Virus record (IMG/VR): IMGVR_UViG_3300025889_000252
Location: 1 to 41,815 of that record
DNA length: 41,815 nucleotides
Strand: one strand, 5' to 3'
Origin: a virus
The number at the start of each line of letters is the position of its first letter. Positions within the stretch are counted from its first letter, which is position 1. This document shows positions 15,588 through 23,125 of this stretch, piece after piece. The notes beneath the pieces were generated by a model, which was not told the DNA's origin, made no database searches, and worked only from the letters and a program-made list of their open reading frames with translations. The position numbers and the translations under genes are program-made.

Positions 15588-16241
15588 TCAACCTAAGTAA
15601 TTCGGGGCTTGAAAGATAGCCTGCGTCAACAACGCTGTTGGATTAAACGTAGAGGCTTGAGCCTCTGGTTTACCTTCTAACTCTTGTTGAATAAAGTAGT
15701 TCAAAAAAGCAGATGCTGCATCACTCTTCTTTTTACCACGTGGTAGGTAGATGACGGTACCACCCTGTACTGTGGCTTCTGGCATCGCAGCGGATAGTGT
15801 TTCACCACTCGTTTCAGCTTGTTTACCACCTTTAGTATGCAGCAAGCGGATCTCATATGGATTGCCTTGTGCATCTGTAGTCTGAATGGTGCCGTAACCT
15901 TTACCTGGAGTAAAGCTGCCAGGACCTTCCCAGGCTAAGGGAGTCCCACCAGGAACACCATAATCATGCGCCTGGTGGAATGTTGAGGCTCCTTTTGTTG
16001 GGGCAGTGCGCTGTCCGTATCCAGATGTGATTGGGAACGTAGAGCGCCACTGATCCCCTTCTTGCTGCCAAAGTGACTTGCGTTCCTTACCGACTTTTAG
16101 GCGCGTGAGCAGAGAGCGGATCGTGCTGGGATCGATGTATTTGCCATCCTTAAGTACACGAACATCAAGATGAGGTCCTGTTGTAGGTAAAACATCTTGA
16201 CCTGCTGGCGCTACATAACCAACGTCGGTAAGGCTAGCCAT
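15588..16241 (-). CDS. Virion M23-like metallopeptidase, apparently circularly permuted, with shared C-terminal module
   Basis: The 217-residue protein has the opening part of an M23/LytM peptidase at residues 70-137: SGYGQR, then H89 and D93 (HxxxD zinc ligands), GVPGGTP and RLLH135. The motif that normally closes the domain, TGPHL(H) followed by a strand, is instead at the N-terminus (TTGPHLDVRV, H24), so the fold looks circularly permuted. D26 stands where HxH would be. The last 60 residues match those of the preceding hydrolase (TFNPTALLTQAIFQ). Start: TAATG overlap with that gene and GGAGG. It probably acts on peptide cross-bridges during entry. Confidence 0.75.
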   Translation of the reverse strand: MASLTDVGYVAPAGQDVLPTTGPHLDVRVLKDGKYIDPSTIRSLLTRLKVGKERKSLWQQEGDQWRSTFPITSGYGQRTAPTKGASTFHQAHDYGVPGGTPLAWEGPGSFTPGKGYGTIQTTDAQGNPYEIRLLHTKGGKQAETSGETLSAAMPEATVQGGTVIYLPRGKKKSDAASAFLNYFIQQELEGKPEAQASTFNPTALLTQAIFQAPNYLG

Positions 16242-16924
16242 TACATTTTACCTCCCAGGTAGTCAGGAGTCTGGAAGATTGCCTGCGTTAACAAGGCAGT
16301 TGGGTTGAAAGTAGGTGCTTGCTGCATCTTCTTACCCAGTAATTCCTTACCCAGATAAGCAGTTAAGAAGTCTGCTGCGGTTGACCCTTCATCGTCATCA
16401 CCTTCTGGCAATACAATGTATGTGGTGCCAGAAGGTGCTGCTTTTCGGATCGCGGTGTCGCTCGGCGTGCCGCCATCAATGGGGTCACCAAGTGTCGCTT
16501 GAGCCTGCTTGTACAGCGCACCGCCTTTAACAAAACGTGGCAGTGAACTTGCAACAGACGTGCCAAAAGAATCTTTAGCTGTTAAAGAAACGTTAGGATT
16601 ACCACCAAGGACAGTTGCATACGCCTTAGCAATACCCATGCCTGGCTTATATCCACGCTGCTGGAAATACTTCTCAACGTAAGGGAGCTGTTCTGAAATC
16701 GTCATCTCCTTACTTGGAAGACCAACTTCCTTTCTGGCGCCAGGGCCAAACTGAATCAATCCGCGATACTGGTTGCCTGCACCACCGATGACATTAGGAC
16801 GGAAGCCAGATTCCTGTTGGATCAGTGCACCAAACTCATATGGATCAAGACCAAGTTTTTTTGCAGTTTGGAAGACCGCCGATCTGTCTTCTGGCTTTAA
16901 TGTACCAATGCGTTGTGTTGCCAT
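16241..16924 (-). CDS. Virion lytic-transglycosylase-like protein
   Basis: From ATG 16924 the protein has 227 residues. Residues 15-110 form a lysozyme-like SLT domain: KKLGLDPYEFGALIQQESGF carries the ES(G)F motif with catalytic Glu38, and YRGLIQFGPGARKEVGL supplies the following glycan-binding stretch. The C-terminal 60 residues are shared with the M23-like neighbour. A longer frame from 17071 overlaps the 16935-17414 gene and is rejected. Its place among head and tail genes, far from the endolysin, suggests a virion-borne enzyme that opens the wall at entry. Confidence 0.78.
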   Translation of the reverse strand: MATQRIGTLKPEDRSAVFQTAKKLGLDPYEFGALIQQESGFRPNVIGGAGNQYRGLIQFGPGARKEVGLPSKEMTISEQLPYVEKYFQQRGYKPGMGIAKAYATVLGGNPNVSLTAKDSFGTSVASSLPRFVKGGALYKQAQATLGDPIDGGTPSDTAIRKAAPSGTTYIVLPEGDDDEGSTAADFLTAYLGKELLGKKMQQAPTFNPTALLTQAIFQTPDYLGGKM

Positions 16925-16934
16925 GGTGGTAGCT

Positions 16935-17414
16935 TCAGCGGAAATCGGTTTCAAGCATAAGGCGAGTACCGACAGCAACATCGGCAGGCCCAGGTAATGC
17001 TTGGATAAATTCAGCGCCTTCTCGATTAAAGCGGTACCTAGCCTGTTCTGGGTTTCGGTAATTCGGAACATAAAGATGGAGTGCTAATCGATCCGTCTCG
17101 TATAAATAGATTGCCGTCCATGTTTTCAGCGTGTCCTTAAAGTCAGAAGTCGAAATCGTACGATCAACGTCACCAGCGATACTCTCGATACGATTACGGG
17201 GGACAGTATTATTATTCACGCTGCCAGTCATGTCGGTGCGTTTTTCAGCCTCGTCGCACCGATTGATCTGTTCGACAATCTTTGAATACCAGAACGAATC
17301 CTGGATGTTGTTGACAGCTTCTTCTAGGCGAGCCTGATCACCAGCAGGGACCGACGTAAGGTTATATCCCAGGTGCCAGCGAACTTTGGACTGCAGAAAG
17401 CTATCGAGTTGCAT
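16935..17414 (-). CDS. Probable head-tail connector or head-completion protein
   Basis: A 159-residue mixed helical protein starting MQLDSFLQSKVRWHLGYN. It lies two genes after the capsid and decoration genes, where phages usually encode adaptor or head-completion proteins, and its size fits. No diagnostic motif is seen, so the role is positional inference only. A 10-bp hairpin lies in the spacer just upstream. Confidence 0.55.
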   Translation of the reverse strand: MQLDSFLQSKVRWHLGYNLTSVPAGDQARLEEAVNNIQDSFWYSKIVEQINRCDEAEKRTDMTGSVNNNTVPRNRIESIAGDVDRTISTSDFKDTLKTWTAIYLYETDRLALHLYVPNYRNPEQARYRFNREGAEFIQALPGPADVAVGTRLMLETDFR

Positions 17415-17436
17415 TACTAAAAAAGAATGCGTTATA

Positions 17437-17460
17437 GGCGCAGCTACCTATAGCTGCACC
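17437..17460 (-). other. 10-bp hairpin in the spacer before the connector gene
   Basis: On the minus strand GGTGCAGCTA and TAGCTGCGCC pair over ten base pairs (one G-U) around a TAGG loop. No U-run follows, so it is not a standard terminator. It lies in the 73-bp spacer between the helix-hairpin-helix gene and the 16935-17414 gene and may stabilise or process the mRNA. Confidence 0.5.
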
Positions 17461-17487
17461 CAATAACACACTAGCATGCGCAAATTA

Positions 17488-17928
17488 TCACTCAACGCGA
17501 ACCAAGTTTTCTTTGAAAATCTCTTCCCAATCAACGCGCTTAATAGCTTTCAGTTGATCCAGATTTTGGAATTTTTCACCTGCCATCGACGTTTGAAGGT
17601 CCTTGATATCGCGGGCTGTTTTAAGGCCGACGCCAGGTAAGGCATCTGCAATCTGCCTGGCGCTAGCAGTATTGATGTTAATACGAACGTCAACGGGGAA
17701 GGTTTCGCGTGTCGTTGGCTTAGCTGGACGCACACCTTCCGCCTCCAGCTCGGCGGTTAAACGTTCTTCTGTTCGGATCTTTTCATTAGTTGCCTCCAGG
17801 TGTGGCGTAAGATCTGATTCCTCAATGTAAAGAACTTCGTCTTGTGAATCAACGCACATCAAAACTCCATCTCCGTGCTTGGAGACAACCTCAACAAGAC
17901 CACCGGTAAGACGGTATTGATACAGCAT
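17488..17928 (-). CDS. Helix-hairpin-helix (ComEA-like) protein in the head region
   Basis: Residues 83-112 (ININTASARQIADALPGVG, then TARDI) are a clear ComEA-type helix-hairpin-helix pair, a non-sequence-specific DNA-binding fold. The first 40 residues are beta-rich and the middle is an acidic helix. Total length is 146. Its place directly after the decoration gene, behind a terminator, suggests a protein that contacts DNA at the portal or neck, but a transcription or recombination role is not excluded. The domain is sure; the role is not. Confidence 0.72.
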   Translation of the reverse strand: MLYQYRLTGGLVEVVSKHGDGVLMCVDSQDEVLYIEESDLTPHLEATNEKIRTEERLTAELEAEGVRPAKPTTRETFPVDVRININTASARQIADALPGVGLKTARDIKDLQTSMAGEKFQNLDQLKAIKRVDWEEIFKENLVRVE

Positions 17929-17987
17929 AATTGTTCAGCTATCTCCGCTTAGCTTACCAAGGTTAATCCTTGCTTTCAAGTAGGCAC

Positions 17988-18014
17988 AAAAAAAGCGGGC
18001 CAAAAGACCCGCTT
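17988..18014 (-). terminator. Rho-independent terminator after the capsid/decoration genes
   Basis: On the minus strand AAGCGGGTC and GGCCCGCTT form a 9-bp stem with a TTTT loop, running into seven U residues. It lies 19 bases past the stop of the 18033-18851 gene, so capsid and decoration mRNA should end here. A CAAGG/CCTTG dyad and a TTGAAA -35-like hexamer follow before the next gene, but no good -10 is seen. Confidence 0.85.
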
Positions 18015-18032
18015 AATTTTATGTTAAAACAA

Positions 18033-18851
18033 TCAGCTATCAGTGCCGCCAACTTGCGAAGCAAAGTCGACGAAGCCCTGGATATCGGTCCAGGACACGG
18101 CAGCTGCAGGACGCAGGTAGTTAACACGGCACAGGATGTAACCGGACTTACCAGCATCCTTATCAGCGGAGCTAATGAACACGCCATCACCGTCAACGGT
18201 GGTCGAGGTCACACCGTTCACGTTGAACACCTTGAAGGTGGTGTCCGCAGTGACGCGGTAGAACATCGAGTTAGCGAAGTCAGCTGCCACGATACCAGCA
18301 GTGGTCACACTGGCGGTAAAGGGAAGGTCAGCAACAGTGGTGTCGCTCAGACCTTGGGCGAACAGCGAGCTGGTGGCGCTCACGATGGAGCTAGCAGCAG
18401 CAAGGCCATTGGCTTGGGTAGCGGGAACACCAAAGGGCGAACCAGCGTTGTTGGGACCGAGGAGCAGGCCTTCGGTCGAGGTGCCACCGATGTCAGCGGT
18501 CACAGGCGAGGCAGGGAAGCCGGCCAGGCCACCGCTCGGATAGTCACGAGCAATCGCGATAGAAGCGCCGTAGATGTAGGCGGGACGATCGCTGCTTGCT
18601 TGCACCACCAGGGAGGTGCGGTTGTCACGCACACGGTCGTCAGGACGACGATCGGGAGACGGGACAGTGATGTCGAAGCTCTTGTAGCTAGCCTTATCGG
18701 CAGCCAGGTTATCGATTTTAACGTAACCAATCAGTTCGAAAGCTTCGACGCCGGGCCAACCATACACACCTTCGGTGTTGTAGGAGGACAGGCGGTTGAT
18801 CTGATTACCGGGCTGAAGGATAGCACCGGCTTCTTCTTTGTAAGTTGCCAT
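18033..18851 (-). CDS. Putative capsid decoration or minor head protein
   Basis: A 272-residue protein, rich in Ala, Gly, Ser, Thr and Val, starting MATYKEEAGAILQPGNQINR. It is read from a consensus ribosome site (TAGGAGGT at a good distance). It directly follows the major capsid gene and precedes a strong terminator, so the two form the highly expressed end of one transcript, as expected for an abundant virion protein. Head decoration fits best; a tail-tube type subunit is an alternative. Confidence 0.62.
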   Translation of the reverse strand: MATYKEEAGAILQPGNQINRLSSYNTEGVYGWPGVEAFELIGYVKIDNLAADKASYKSFDITVPSPDRRPDDRVRDNRTSLVVQASSDRPAYIYGASIAIARDYPSGGLAGFPASPVTADIGGTSTEGLLLGPNNAGSPFGVPATQANGLAAASSIVSATSSLFAQGLSDTTVADLPFTASVTTAGIVAADFANSMFYRVTADTTFKVFNVNGVTSTTVDGDGVFISSADKDAGKSGYILCRVNYLRPAAAVSWTDIQGFVDFASQVGGTDS

Positions 18852-18869
18852 TGTTAGTTACCTCCTATA

Positions 18870-19592
18870 TCAAACGATGGTGAAAGCACAGGTAACAAAG
18901 TCCTTGTTCAGGTTGGCAAAACCGGCGTACAGCTGCCAAATCAGGATGATAAAGCGGCTGAAATCGTCGTTATTGTTGATAAGAACCTGAGCATTTGGAC
19001 CACCGATGCCCACACCAACTGCCTGAGGACCGAAGAACAGTGCAGGAGGAGTAGTGTGAGAGACAGCACCAGCAACGTCACCAATGTCAACGGTGATGGA
19101 CTTGTCAGCGAAGTTGGTTGACTCGAAGAAACGAACGCCTTCGAACACAAACCCGCTCGGCATAATGGGCTCGCCAGCAACAAACTGGGCTTGGCCGTAT
19201 TGACCACCACCATAGATGGCAGCGTTAGGAGCCATTGCACCCATCATCGGGTTGGGCTGACCCATGCCAGGGTAACGAGCCACTTCGCGGAAGCCTTGAT
19301 CGGCACGCAGATCCTTCATGAAGGAGGGATCAGCGATACAACGATAGTAGCCGTCAGCGAAAACAGGAACGTTGCGCTTGCGAAGTTGCTTAACAACTTC
19401 AAGCAGGTCAGTCTTAACGTTGAACTTGTAGCGCTCAGAAGCGTACTCAGTAGCAGAGTAGCTGTTGAGAACAGTGGAGCTAGAACGGGTTTTACCGTTC
19501 GGATAGTAGTAACCGCCTTGGGTGTCGGAGGATGCGCCACGGGCTTCCGTTTTGGCGAACTCATCCAAGAACACGCGATCCAATATTGTTAT
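18870..19592 (-). CDS. Major capsid protein, exon 2
   Basis: This is the 3' exon of the capsid gene. Read from 19592 it continues in phase from exon 1 and encodes 240 residues beginning ITILDRVFLDEFAKTEARG, with a mixed alpha/beta make-up and a hydrophobic C-terminus (FIILIWQLYAGFANLNKDF). The joined protein (20725-21156 plus this exon) is 384 residues, a normal size for an HK97-fold capsid subunit. A TTG at 19583 could be mistaken for a start. The MCP call rests on position after portal and scaffold, size, and the decoration gene plus terminator downstream. Confidence 0.78.
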   Translation of the reverse strand: MTILDRVFLDEFAKTEARGASSDTQGGYYYPNGKTRSSSTVLNSYSATEYASERYKFNVKTDLLEVVKQLRKRNVPVFADGYYRCIADPSFMKDLRADQGFREVARYPGMGQPNPMMGAMAPNAAIYGGGQYGQAQFVAGEPIMPSGFVFEGVRFFESTNFADKSITVDIGDVAGAVSHTTPPALFFGPQAVGVGIGGPNAQVLINNNDDFSRFIILIWQLYAGFANLNKDFVTCAFTIV

Positions 19593-20724
19593 CCCAGTGA
19601 CAGTTTAATCACTGGCTCTTGCGGTTTTCCATCCCGCAAGTTCAGACTATATCATGATCTAGTCACGCCAACGAAAATCAAGTGCATTTACCTGACGGTC
19701 TACTGTTCTTCAGTAAAGAGGAAATAGAACATCTTACTGACAATTGGTCAGATCTAGAAATTGCCAAAAAGTTTGACATTTCTTACGCGACAGTCAGAAA
19801 AGCACGAATAACACACAATGTAAAAACTTTCACCCAAAAAACCGGACTTGTTCGAATTGCAGAGACAGGAGAACTGCGAAAAAAAGGCAGCGTCAGAGGC
19901 GTCATTAGACAAGACAACCTAGACGTAACCTATTTCTCTGCTATTGATACTCCGAAAAAAGCATACTGGTTGGGAATGCTTCTTGCAGACGGTTGGTCTA
20001 CTCTGCGAAATGGTGTGCCCAAAGAGGTGGGATTGGCTTGTTCACCAAAAGACATTCATATTCTTCAGGAATTTCAAAAAGAAATTAACCACAAAGGCAG
20101 AATTGTCATCAAGACAAACAAAAGTTCCCTCAAAAAAGACAACATTTCACAAATAGCTACAATCAGGATTACGTGCCAAGAATTTACACGACTGGCGATT
20201 GAGGCTGGAGTTACACCCAAAAAGTCAGGGAAACTTTACATTCCCCGCTCCGTTCACGATTTCCCAGCAGAATTTTGCCGTGGATTTTTTGACGGAGACG
20301 GCTCGATCAGTGAAAAGAATTTTACATTTATTTGCGGGTCGGCAGGATTTCAAAAAGAACTACAAACATTTATTCAAACATATACGGGTGTAAATTTGTA
20401 CCCAGCAGCTTTGATTAGCCCGACAACTGGAAAACCGGTTGAGAGACTAAGTGGATACAAAAAAGATCGTGGCGTTTTGGAATGGATGTATGTAGATCCT
20501 GATCCGTGTTTGGAACGCAAATACAAAAAATTCGTTGGTTCTTGGTGCTAGATCCCCGGCGCTCGTGGGAGTATTACTGTCCGTTCTGGACTCGACTCCT
20601 AGTCGTTGCACCTTCTAAAAAATTCCTTTTTTAGCTTGGCTCAGGATTCCCCGTAGATGGAGGGGTTCCCTGAATTCACCGGGTTATTGCCTGCTTATCA
20701 CTAAGCAGCGGCGCAATTGTGTTT
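19593..20724 (-). ncRNA. Group I intron in the major capsid gene
   Basis: The 1132-nt intron has all the expected landmarks on the minus strand. The 5' exon end UGGCGU pairs with the internal guide GCGCCG (P1, U-G at the cut after 20725). P4 is UUCAGG with CCUGAG, P5 is CCCC with GGGG, and P6 is CUAAAAAA with UUUUUUAG capped GGAA. R is GUGCAACGACUA (about 20600) and S is GAUAUAGUCUGAAC (about 19650), giving P7 GACUA/UAGUC. P9 (CUUGCGG/CCGCAAG) and a CCAGUGA/UCACUGG hairpin precede the terminal G at 19593. The endonuclease gene lies between R and S, on the other strand. Confidence 0.88.
19682..20551 (+). CDS. LAGLIDADG homing endonuclease, antisense within the intron
   Basis: The 289-residue protein has two dodecapeptide motifs, YWLGMLLADG (95-104) and FCRGFFDGDGS (198-208), the hallmarks of a monomeric LAGLIDADG endonuclease. 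An N-terminal helix-turn-helix (DLEIAKKFDISYATVRKARI) precedes them. It would cut intronless capsid alleles and drive intron homing. It is read from the plus strand, opposite to capsid gene and intron, so it cannot be translated from the capsid transcript and needs its own promoter. Its AT-richer sequence sets it apart from the flanking exons. Start taken as GTG 19682. Confidence 0.88.
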   Translation: MHLPDGLLFFSKEEIEHLTDNWSDLEIAKKFDISYATVRKARITHNVKTFTQKTGLVRIAETGELRKKGSVRGVIRQDNLDVTYFSAIDTPKKAYWLGMLLADGWSTLRNGVPKEVGLACSPKDIHILQEFQKEINHKGRIVIKTNKSSLKKDNISQIATIRITCQEFTRLAIEAGVTPKKSGKLYIPRSVHDFPAEFCRGFFDGDGSISEKNFTFICGSAGFQKELQTFIQTYTGVNLYPAALISPTTGKPVERLSGYKKDRGVLEWMYVDPDPCLERKYKKFVGSWC

Positions 20725-21156
20725 ACGCCAGCGTCTGTAATCATCCAGGAGGGTTAAGCTACCAATGCTCTGATGGAACATATTAAGATTGCCAGTGTCT
20801 AAAAGAAGACGCTGGGCAGTCATCAGAGTTTCGCGCGCGATCTTAAAAGTGCTCGGAAGATTAGCATTGTTAGGATCGGCAGGACCAGTGTATTCGCGAA
20901 GACTCACTAACACTTTGTCCTTGACAATCGAACGGCTGTTGGCCGTACCGATCGTCTGATCTTGGGTGCGCTCGCGTTGAGTCTTAGTTCCCGGATTACC
21001 CCAGAAACGATAACGGTCAAGCTGGACAGTTTGTCCAGGTTGTTTAGTAAAATCGTGGACAACTACAGGCTCTGCAGCCATCTCAACGATGTAGGCTGGA
21101 TGGGGCCGATATAATTCTGCACCCAGCAGCTTGGGGAAGTCATTATCAATGAACAT
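20725..21156 (-). CDS. Major capsid protein, exon 1
   Basis: Exon 1 encodes 144 residues, MFIDNDFPKLLGAELYRPHP to LLDDYRRWR. The unspliced frame runs only ten more residues into the intron before TAG at 20703. It contains an N-terminal-arm and E-loop-like stretch (PVVVHDFTKQPGQTVQLDRY), consistent with an HK97-type capsid subunit. The 175-nt leader upstream holds an extended -10 promoter and a structured element. No strong Shine-Dalgarno precedes ATG 21156. Confidence 0.78.
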
Positions 21157-21240
21157 GTTGGTATTACAGCGTAGGGTTTAGCTGATACCAGGATCTAGAA
21201 GATCCATGGTGTAATGGACCAAGAACTGGAAAATTTATTC

Positions 21241-21296
21241 AATTTTCAAGGTTCGCGCCATTACTGGCCTGGAACTTCCGTCCCATTGAAAAAATT
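21241..21296 (-). promoter_or_regulatory. Structured 5' leader of the capsid mRNA
   Basis: On the minus strand AAUUUUUUCAAUGG pairs with CCUUGAAAAUU as a bulged outer stem. It encloses a GGAAGUUCC mini-hairpin and a GCCA-GUAA-UGGC hairpin with a GNRA cap. It begins at or just after the predicted start site. Further down, CCATGGATC/GATCCTGG forms another hairpin at 21188-21209. The segment could regulate or stabilise capsid mRNA. A GACGGAAGU string recalls glutamine riboswitches, but the rest of that motif is absent. Confidence 0.45.
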
Positions 21297-21301
21297 ATAG
21301 C
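21293..21301 (-). promoter_or_regulatory. Extended -10 promoter for the capsid gene
   Basis: The minus strand reads TGCTATAAT, a perfect extended -10 (TGn-TATAAT), which can work without a good -35. The start site would be near 21286, giving a leader of about 130 nt before the capsid ATG. It is the only consensus box between the terminator at 22041 and the capsid gene. Confidence 0.55.
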
Positions 21302-21331
21302 AAGACTTTATCAACCTGGGTTATTGAAGTC

Positions 21332-21589
21332 TTAGCGGCCGATCATCTGCGGAGCCTGCAGGCCAGGAAGCATGTTGCCTGCTGTGTACTCGGTCGGCGC
21401 CATGGCACCTGTGTAGCGGTAAGGATTCACGTAGCCATCTGCCGGCTGAAGATCTGCGGCGGCAGCTTGCACTTCTGGATTGATGCCAGGGGCATTTAGC
21501 TGCATCGCAACCTGCTGCGCATCTGCTGGGGCGGAACTCTTGCGGGACTTGGCTTTTTTAACAGCTTTTTTTGCTTTGGAATTGTCCAT
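21332..21589 (-). CDS. Small unknown protein before the capsid gene
   Basis: An 85-residue protein with a Lys-rich N-terminus (NSKAKKAVKKAKSRKSS) and an Ala/Pro/Gly/Gln-rich remainder, probably flexible. Its ATG overlaps the stop of the 21589-22023 gene by one base. It lies between scaffold and capsid and could be a minor head protein or assembly factor. Confidence 0.6.
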   Translation of the reverse strand: MDNSKAKKAVKKAKSRKSSAPADAQQVAMQLNAPGINPEVQAAAADLQPADGYVNPYRYTGAMAPTEYTAGNMLPGLQAPQMIGR

Positions 21590-22023
21590 CAGCGGCTACC
21601 TTTTTTACGGGGAGTAGGTGGTTGAATGACGATGGGCAGCTGACCGGTGGGAGGCATGTACTGCGACATCACATACTGCTCATTAGCCACAATGTTATCT
21701 TGAGCGTACTGTGCGGCATCGATAAACTGAGGCGCCAGTAGACCGTTGCGTGGTAACGGAGAACCTGGCAAATTCAACTTAATGTATGCAGAATCAAGGT
21801 CCTGTGGCATGGCAGGCTGCGGTGCACCTGGTGTTCCAACCCCAACCTGCGCTGCACCACGCAGAGCTGCATACTCATCGGTTGTTCCAAATTGAAGCTG
21901 TTGTAACAGGTCTTGAGTGCCGAATCCAGCCAGACCAGGGGCTCCAACAGGGCCTCCAGCCGTACCAAAGCCGATCAGGAATTGTTTCGCCCTGTCCCCG
22001 GCACTGGCTTTTTTTGATGCCAT
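21589..22023 (-). CDS. Unknown protein between scaffold and capsid genes
   Basis: A 144-residue protein from ATG 22023 (MASKKASAGDRAKQFLIGFG), Gly/Pro/Gln-rich with a basic C-terminal tail (PPTPRKKGSR). A TTG two codons upstream is possible, but the ATG has AAAGGCG at a fair distance. It is the first gene after the terminator at 22041-22070, so a promoter or read-through is needed. Likely a minor head protein by position. Confidence 0.6.
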   Translation of the reverse strand: MASKKASAGDRAKQFLIGFGTAGGPVGAPGLAGFGTQDLLQQLQFGTTDEYAALRGAAQVGVGTPGAPQPAMPQDLDSAYIKLNLPGSPLPRNGLLAPQFIDAAQYAQDNIVANEQYVMSQYMPPTGQLPIVIQPPTPRKKGSR

Positions 22024-22040
22024 AATCAATCGCCTTTTGA

Positions 22041-22070
22041 ATAAAAAAGGGGCAGCCCTTGCTACCCCTT
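22041..22070 (-). terminator. Rho-independent terminator after the scaffold gene
   Basis: AAGGGGTAGC and GCTGCCCCTT pair over ten base pairs around an AAGG loop on the minus strand, followed by a U-run. Read from the other strand, the hairpin is also followed by several T residues. It separates packaging/portal/scaffold transcription from the next genes. The promoter for those is not obvious. Confidence 0.85.
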
Positions 22071-22123
22071 ATTTTACAGTTACTCAGTTTTGTGATAAAT
22101 GACGCTTATTCAATTTCCGAGTA

Positions 22124-23125
22124 TCACTCCATCACCAGCAGTTTCTGGCGGAACACCTCAGGGTTGGTCTGGGCAGCATTCAGATAGCGCCAGGCATTAG
22201 AGGGGTCACGTTCGGCCAGGGAGCCAAAGCTGTTCCAGAAGTCAGCAGGGTTGCCTTGTGCCTGGGGCTGAGGGGGAACAGGCATCTCAGGACGCTGCGG
22301 AGCGACAGGACGCTGGAACTGCTGGCCAACAGCTTGTGCACGGGGAGCACCGCCATAACCAATCTCCTCATCGGGAATCGGATAGGGACCATTCTCACCG
22401 AAGAACTCACAAGTATAATCTGCCAGGATGTCAGGATCGGTCAGGATCGTCTCGTAGGAACGATGCTCACCGGAGAGTTCCTGAAGCAGATTAACAGCTT
22501 CCATCAGCTGATTGTTCGTGGCAATCAGTGCATCTTCCAGTTGGCAGGAATACTCGTTGAGTAGGGAAGGAGCGTCAGGACCGAAGTAATCAATAACTTC
22601 AAGACTTGCTTCGCTTACTCCGTTTGCCAGGAGTTGTTCCTGGGTTATTTCCTGAGAAGTTTGGGAATAACCGCTGGAGTAATCCTGGCTGTTGTTGATC
22701 CCAGGCGTATAGGTCGGCATCCCCGCGTTGTTGTACTGGGGAACCGGCTGGGAATTGTAATTGACCGGTGCGTTTTGCGGGCTCGCGGTCGATTGTTGAC
22801 CCTGGAACGGGAATTGAACTGGAGAACTCAGGAGCCCCACCACTCGGTTGAACGCTTCCTTGTACGGATTCTCCGGTTGTGGGGACGCCTGGGGTGCCTG
22901 GGGATAGTACGGTGTAGGGCTGGATTGGTAGTTGCTGACCCCCATCTGGGCCTGCATTTGCGGGGCTGGGGCCACCGCTTGCTGGTAAGGCGCCACCCAT
23001 TGTGAATTCGTTGAAACCGCCGGGGCCTGAGCCGCCGTCTGAGCCACTGGAGCCGCGTAGCTGATCGGCTGGGTCTGGGATACTTGGGGTGCCGATTGGG
23101 TCGGCATTGCGGTATCGGCCTGCAT
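22124..23125 (-). CDS. Putative capsid scaffold protein, starting inside the portal gene
   Basis: The 333-residue protein has a Gln/Pro/Ala-rich disordered N-terminal 150 residues. An acidic helical middle follows (QLEDALIATNNQLMEAVNLL), then a compact C-terminus (ERDPSNAWRYLNAAQTNPEV). Scaffold proteins are typically helical, acidic and encoded between portal and capsid, as here. ATG 23125 has a strong AGAGGT ribosome site and lies 527 nt inside the portal gene in the +1 frame. The scaffold role is inferred; the reading frame itself is well supported. Confidence 0.72.
   Translation of the reverse strand: MQADTAMPTQSAPQVSQTQPISYAAPVAQTAAQAPAVSTNSQWVAPYQQAVAPAPQMQAQMGVSNYQSSPTPYYPQAPQASPQPENPYKEAFNRVVGLLSSPVQFPFQGQQSTASPQNAPVNYNSQPVPQYNNAGMPTYTPGINNSQDYSSGYSQTSQEITQEQLLANGVSEASLEVIDYFGPDAPSLLNEYSCQLEDALIATNNQLMEAVNLLQELSGEHRSYETILTDPDILADYTCEFFGENGPYPIPDEEIGYGGAPRAQAVGQQFQRPVAPQRPEMPVPPQPQAQGNPADFWNSFGSLAERDPSNAWRYLNAAQTNPEVFRQKLLVME

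Noticed and set aside
18870-19583. A separate 237-residue capsid-region protein starting at TTG 19583
   Set aside because: The group I intron explains it as the second exon of the capsid gene, joined in phase at 19592.
21241-21296. Glutamine-type (glnA/Downstream-peptide) riboswitch before the capsid gene
   Set aside because: GACGGAAGU resembles one conserved segment, but the CGUUCA partner segment is not found and the helix order differs.
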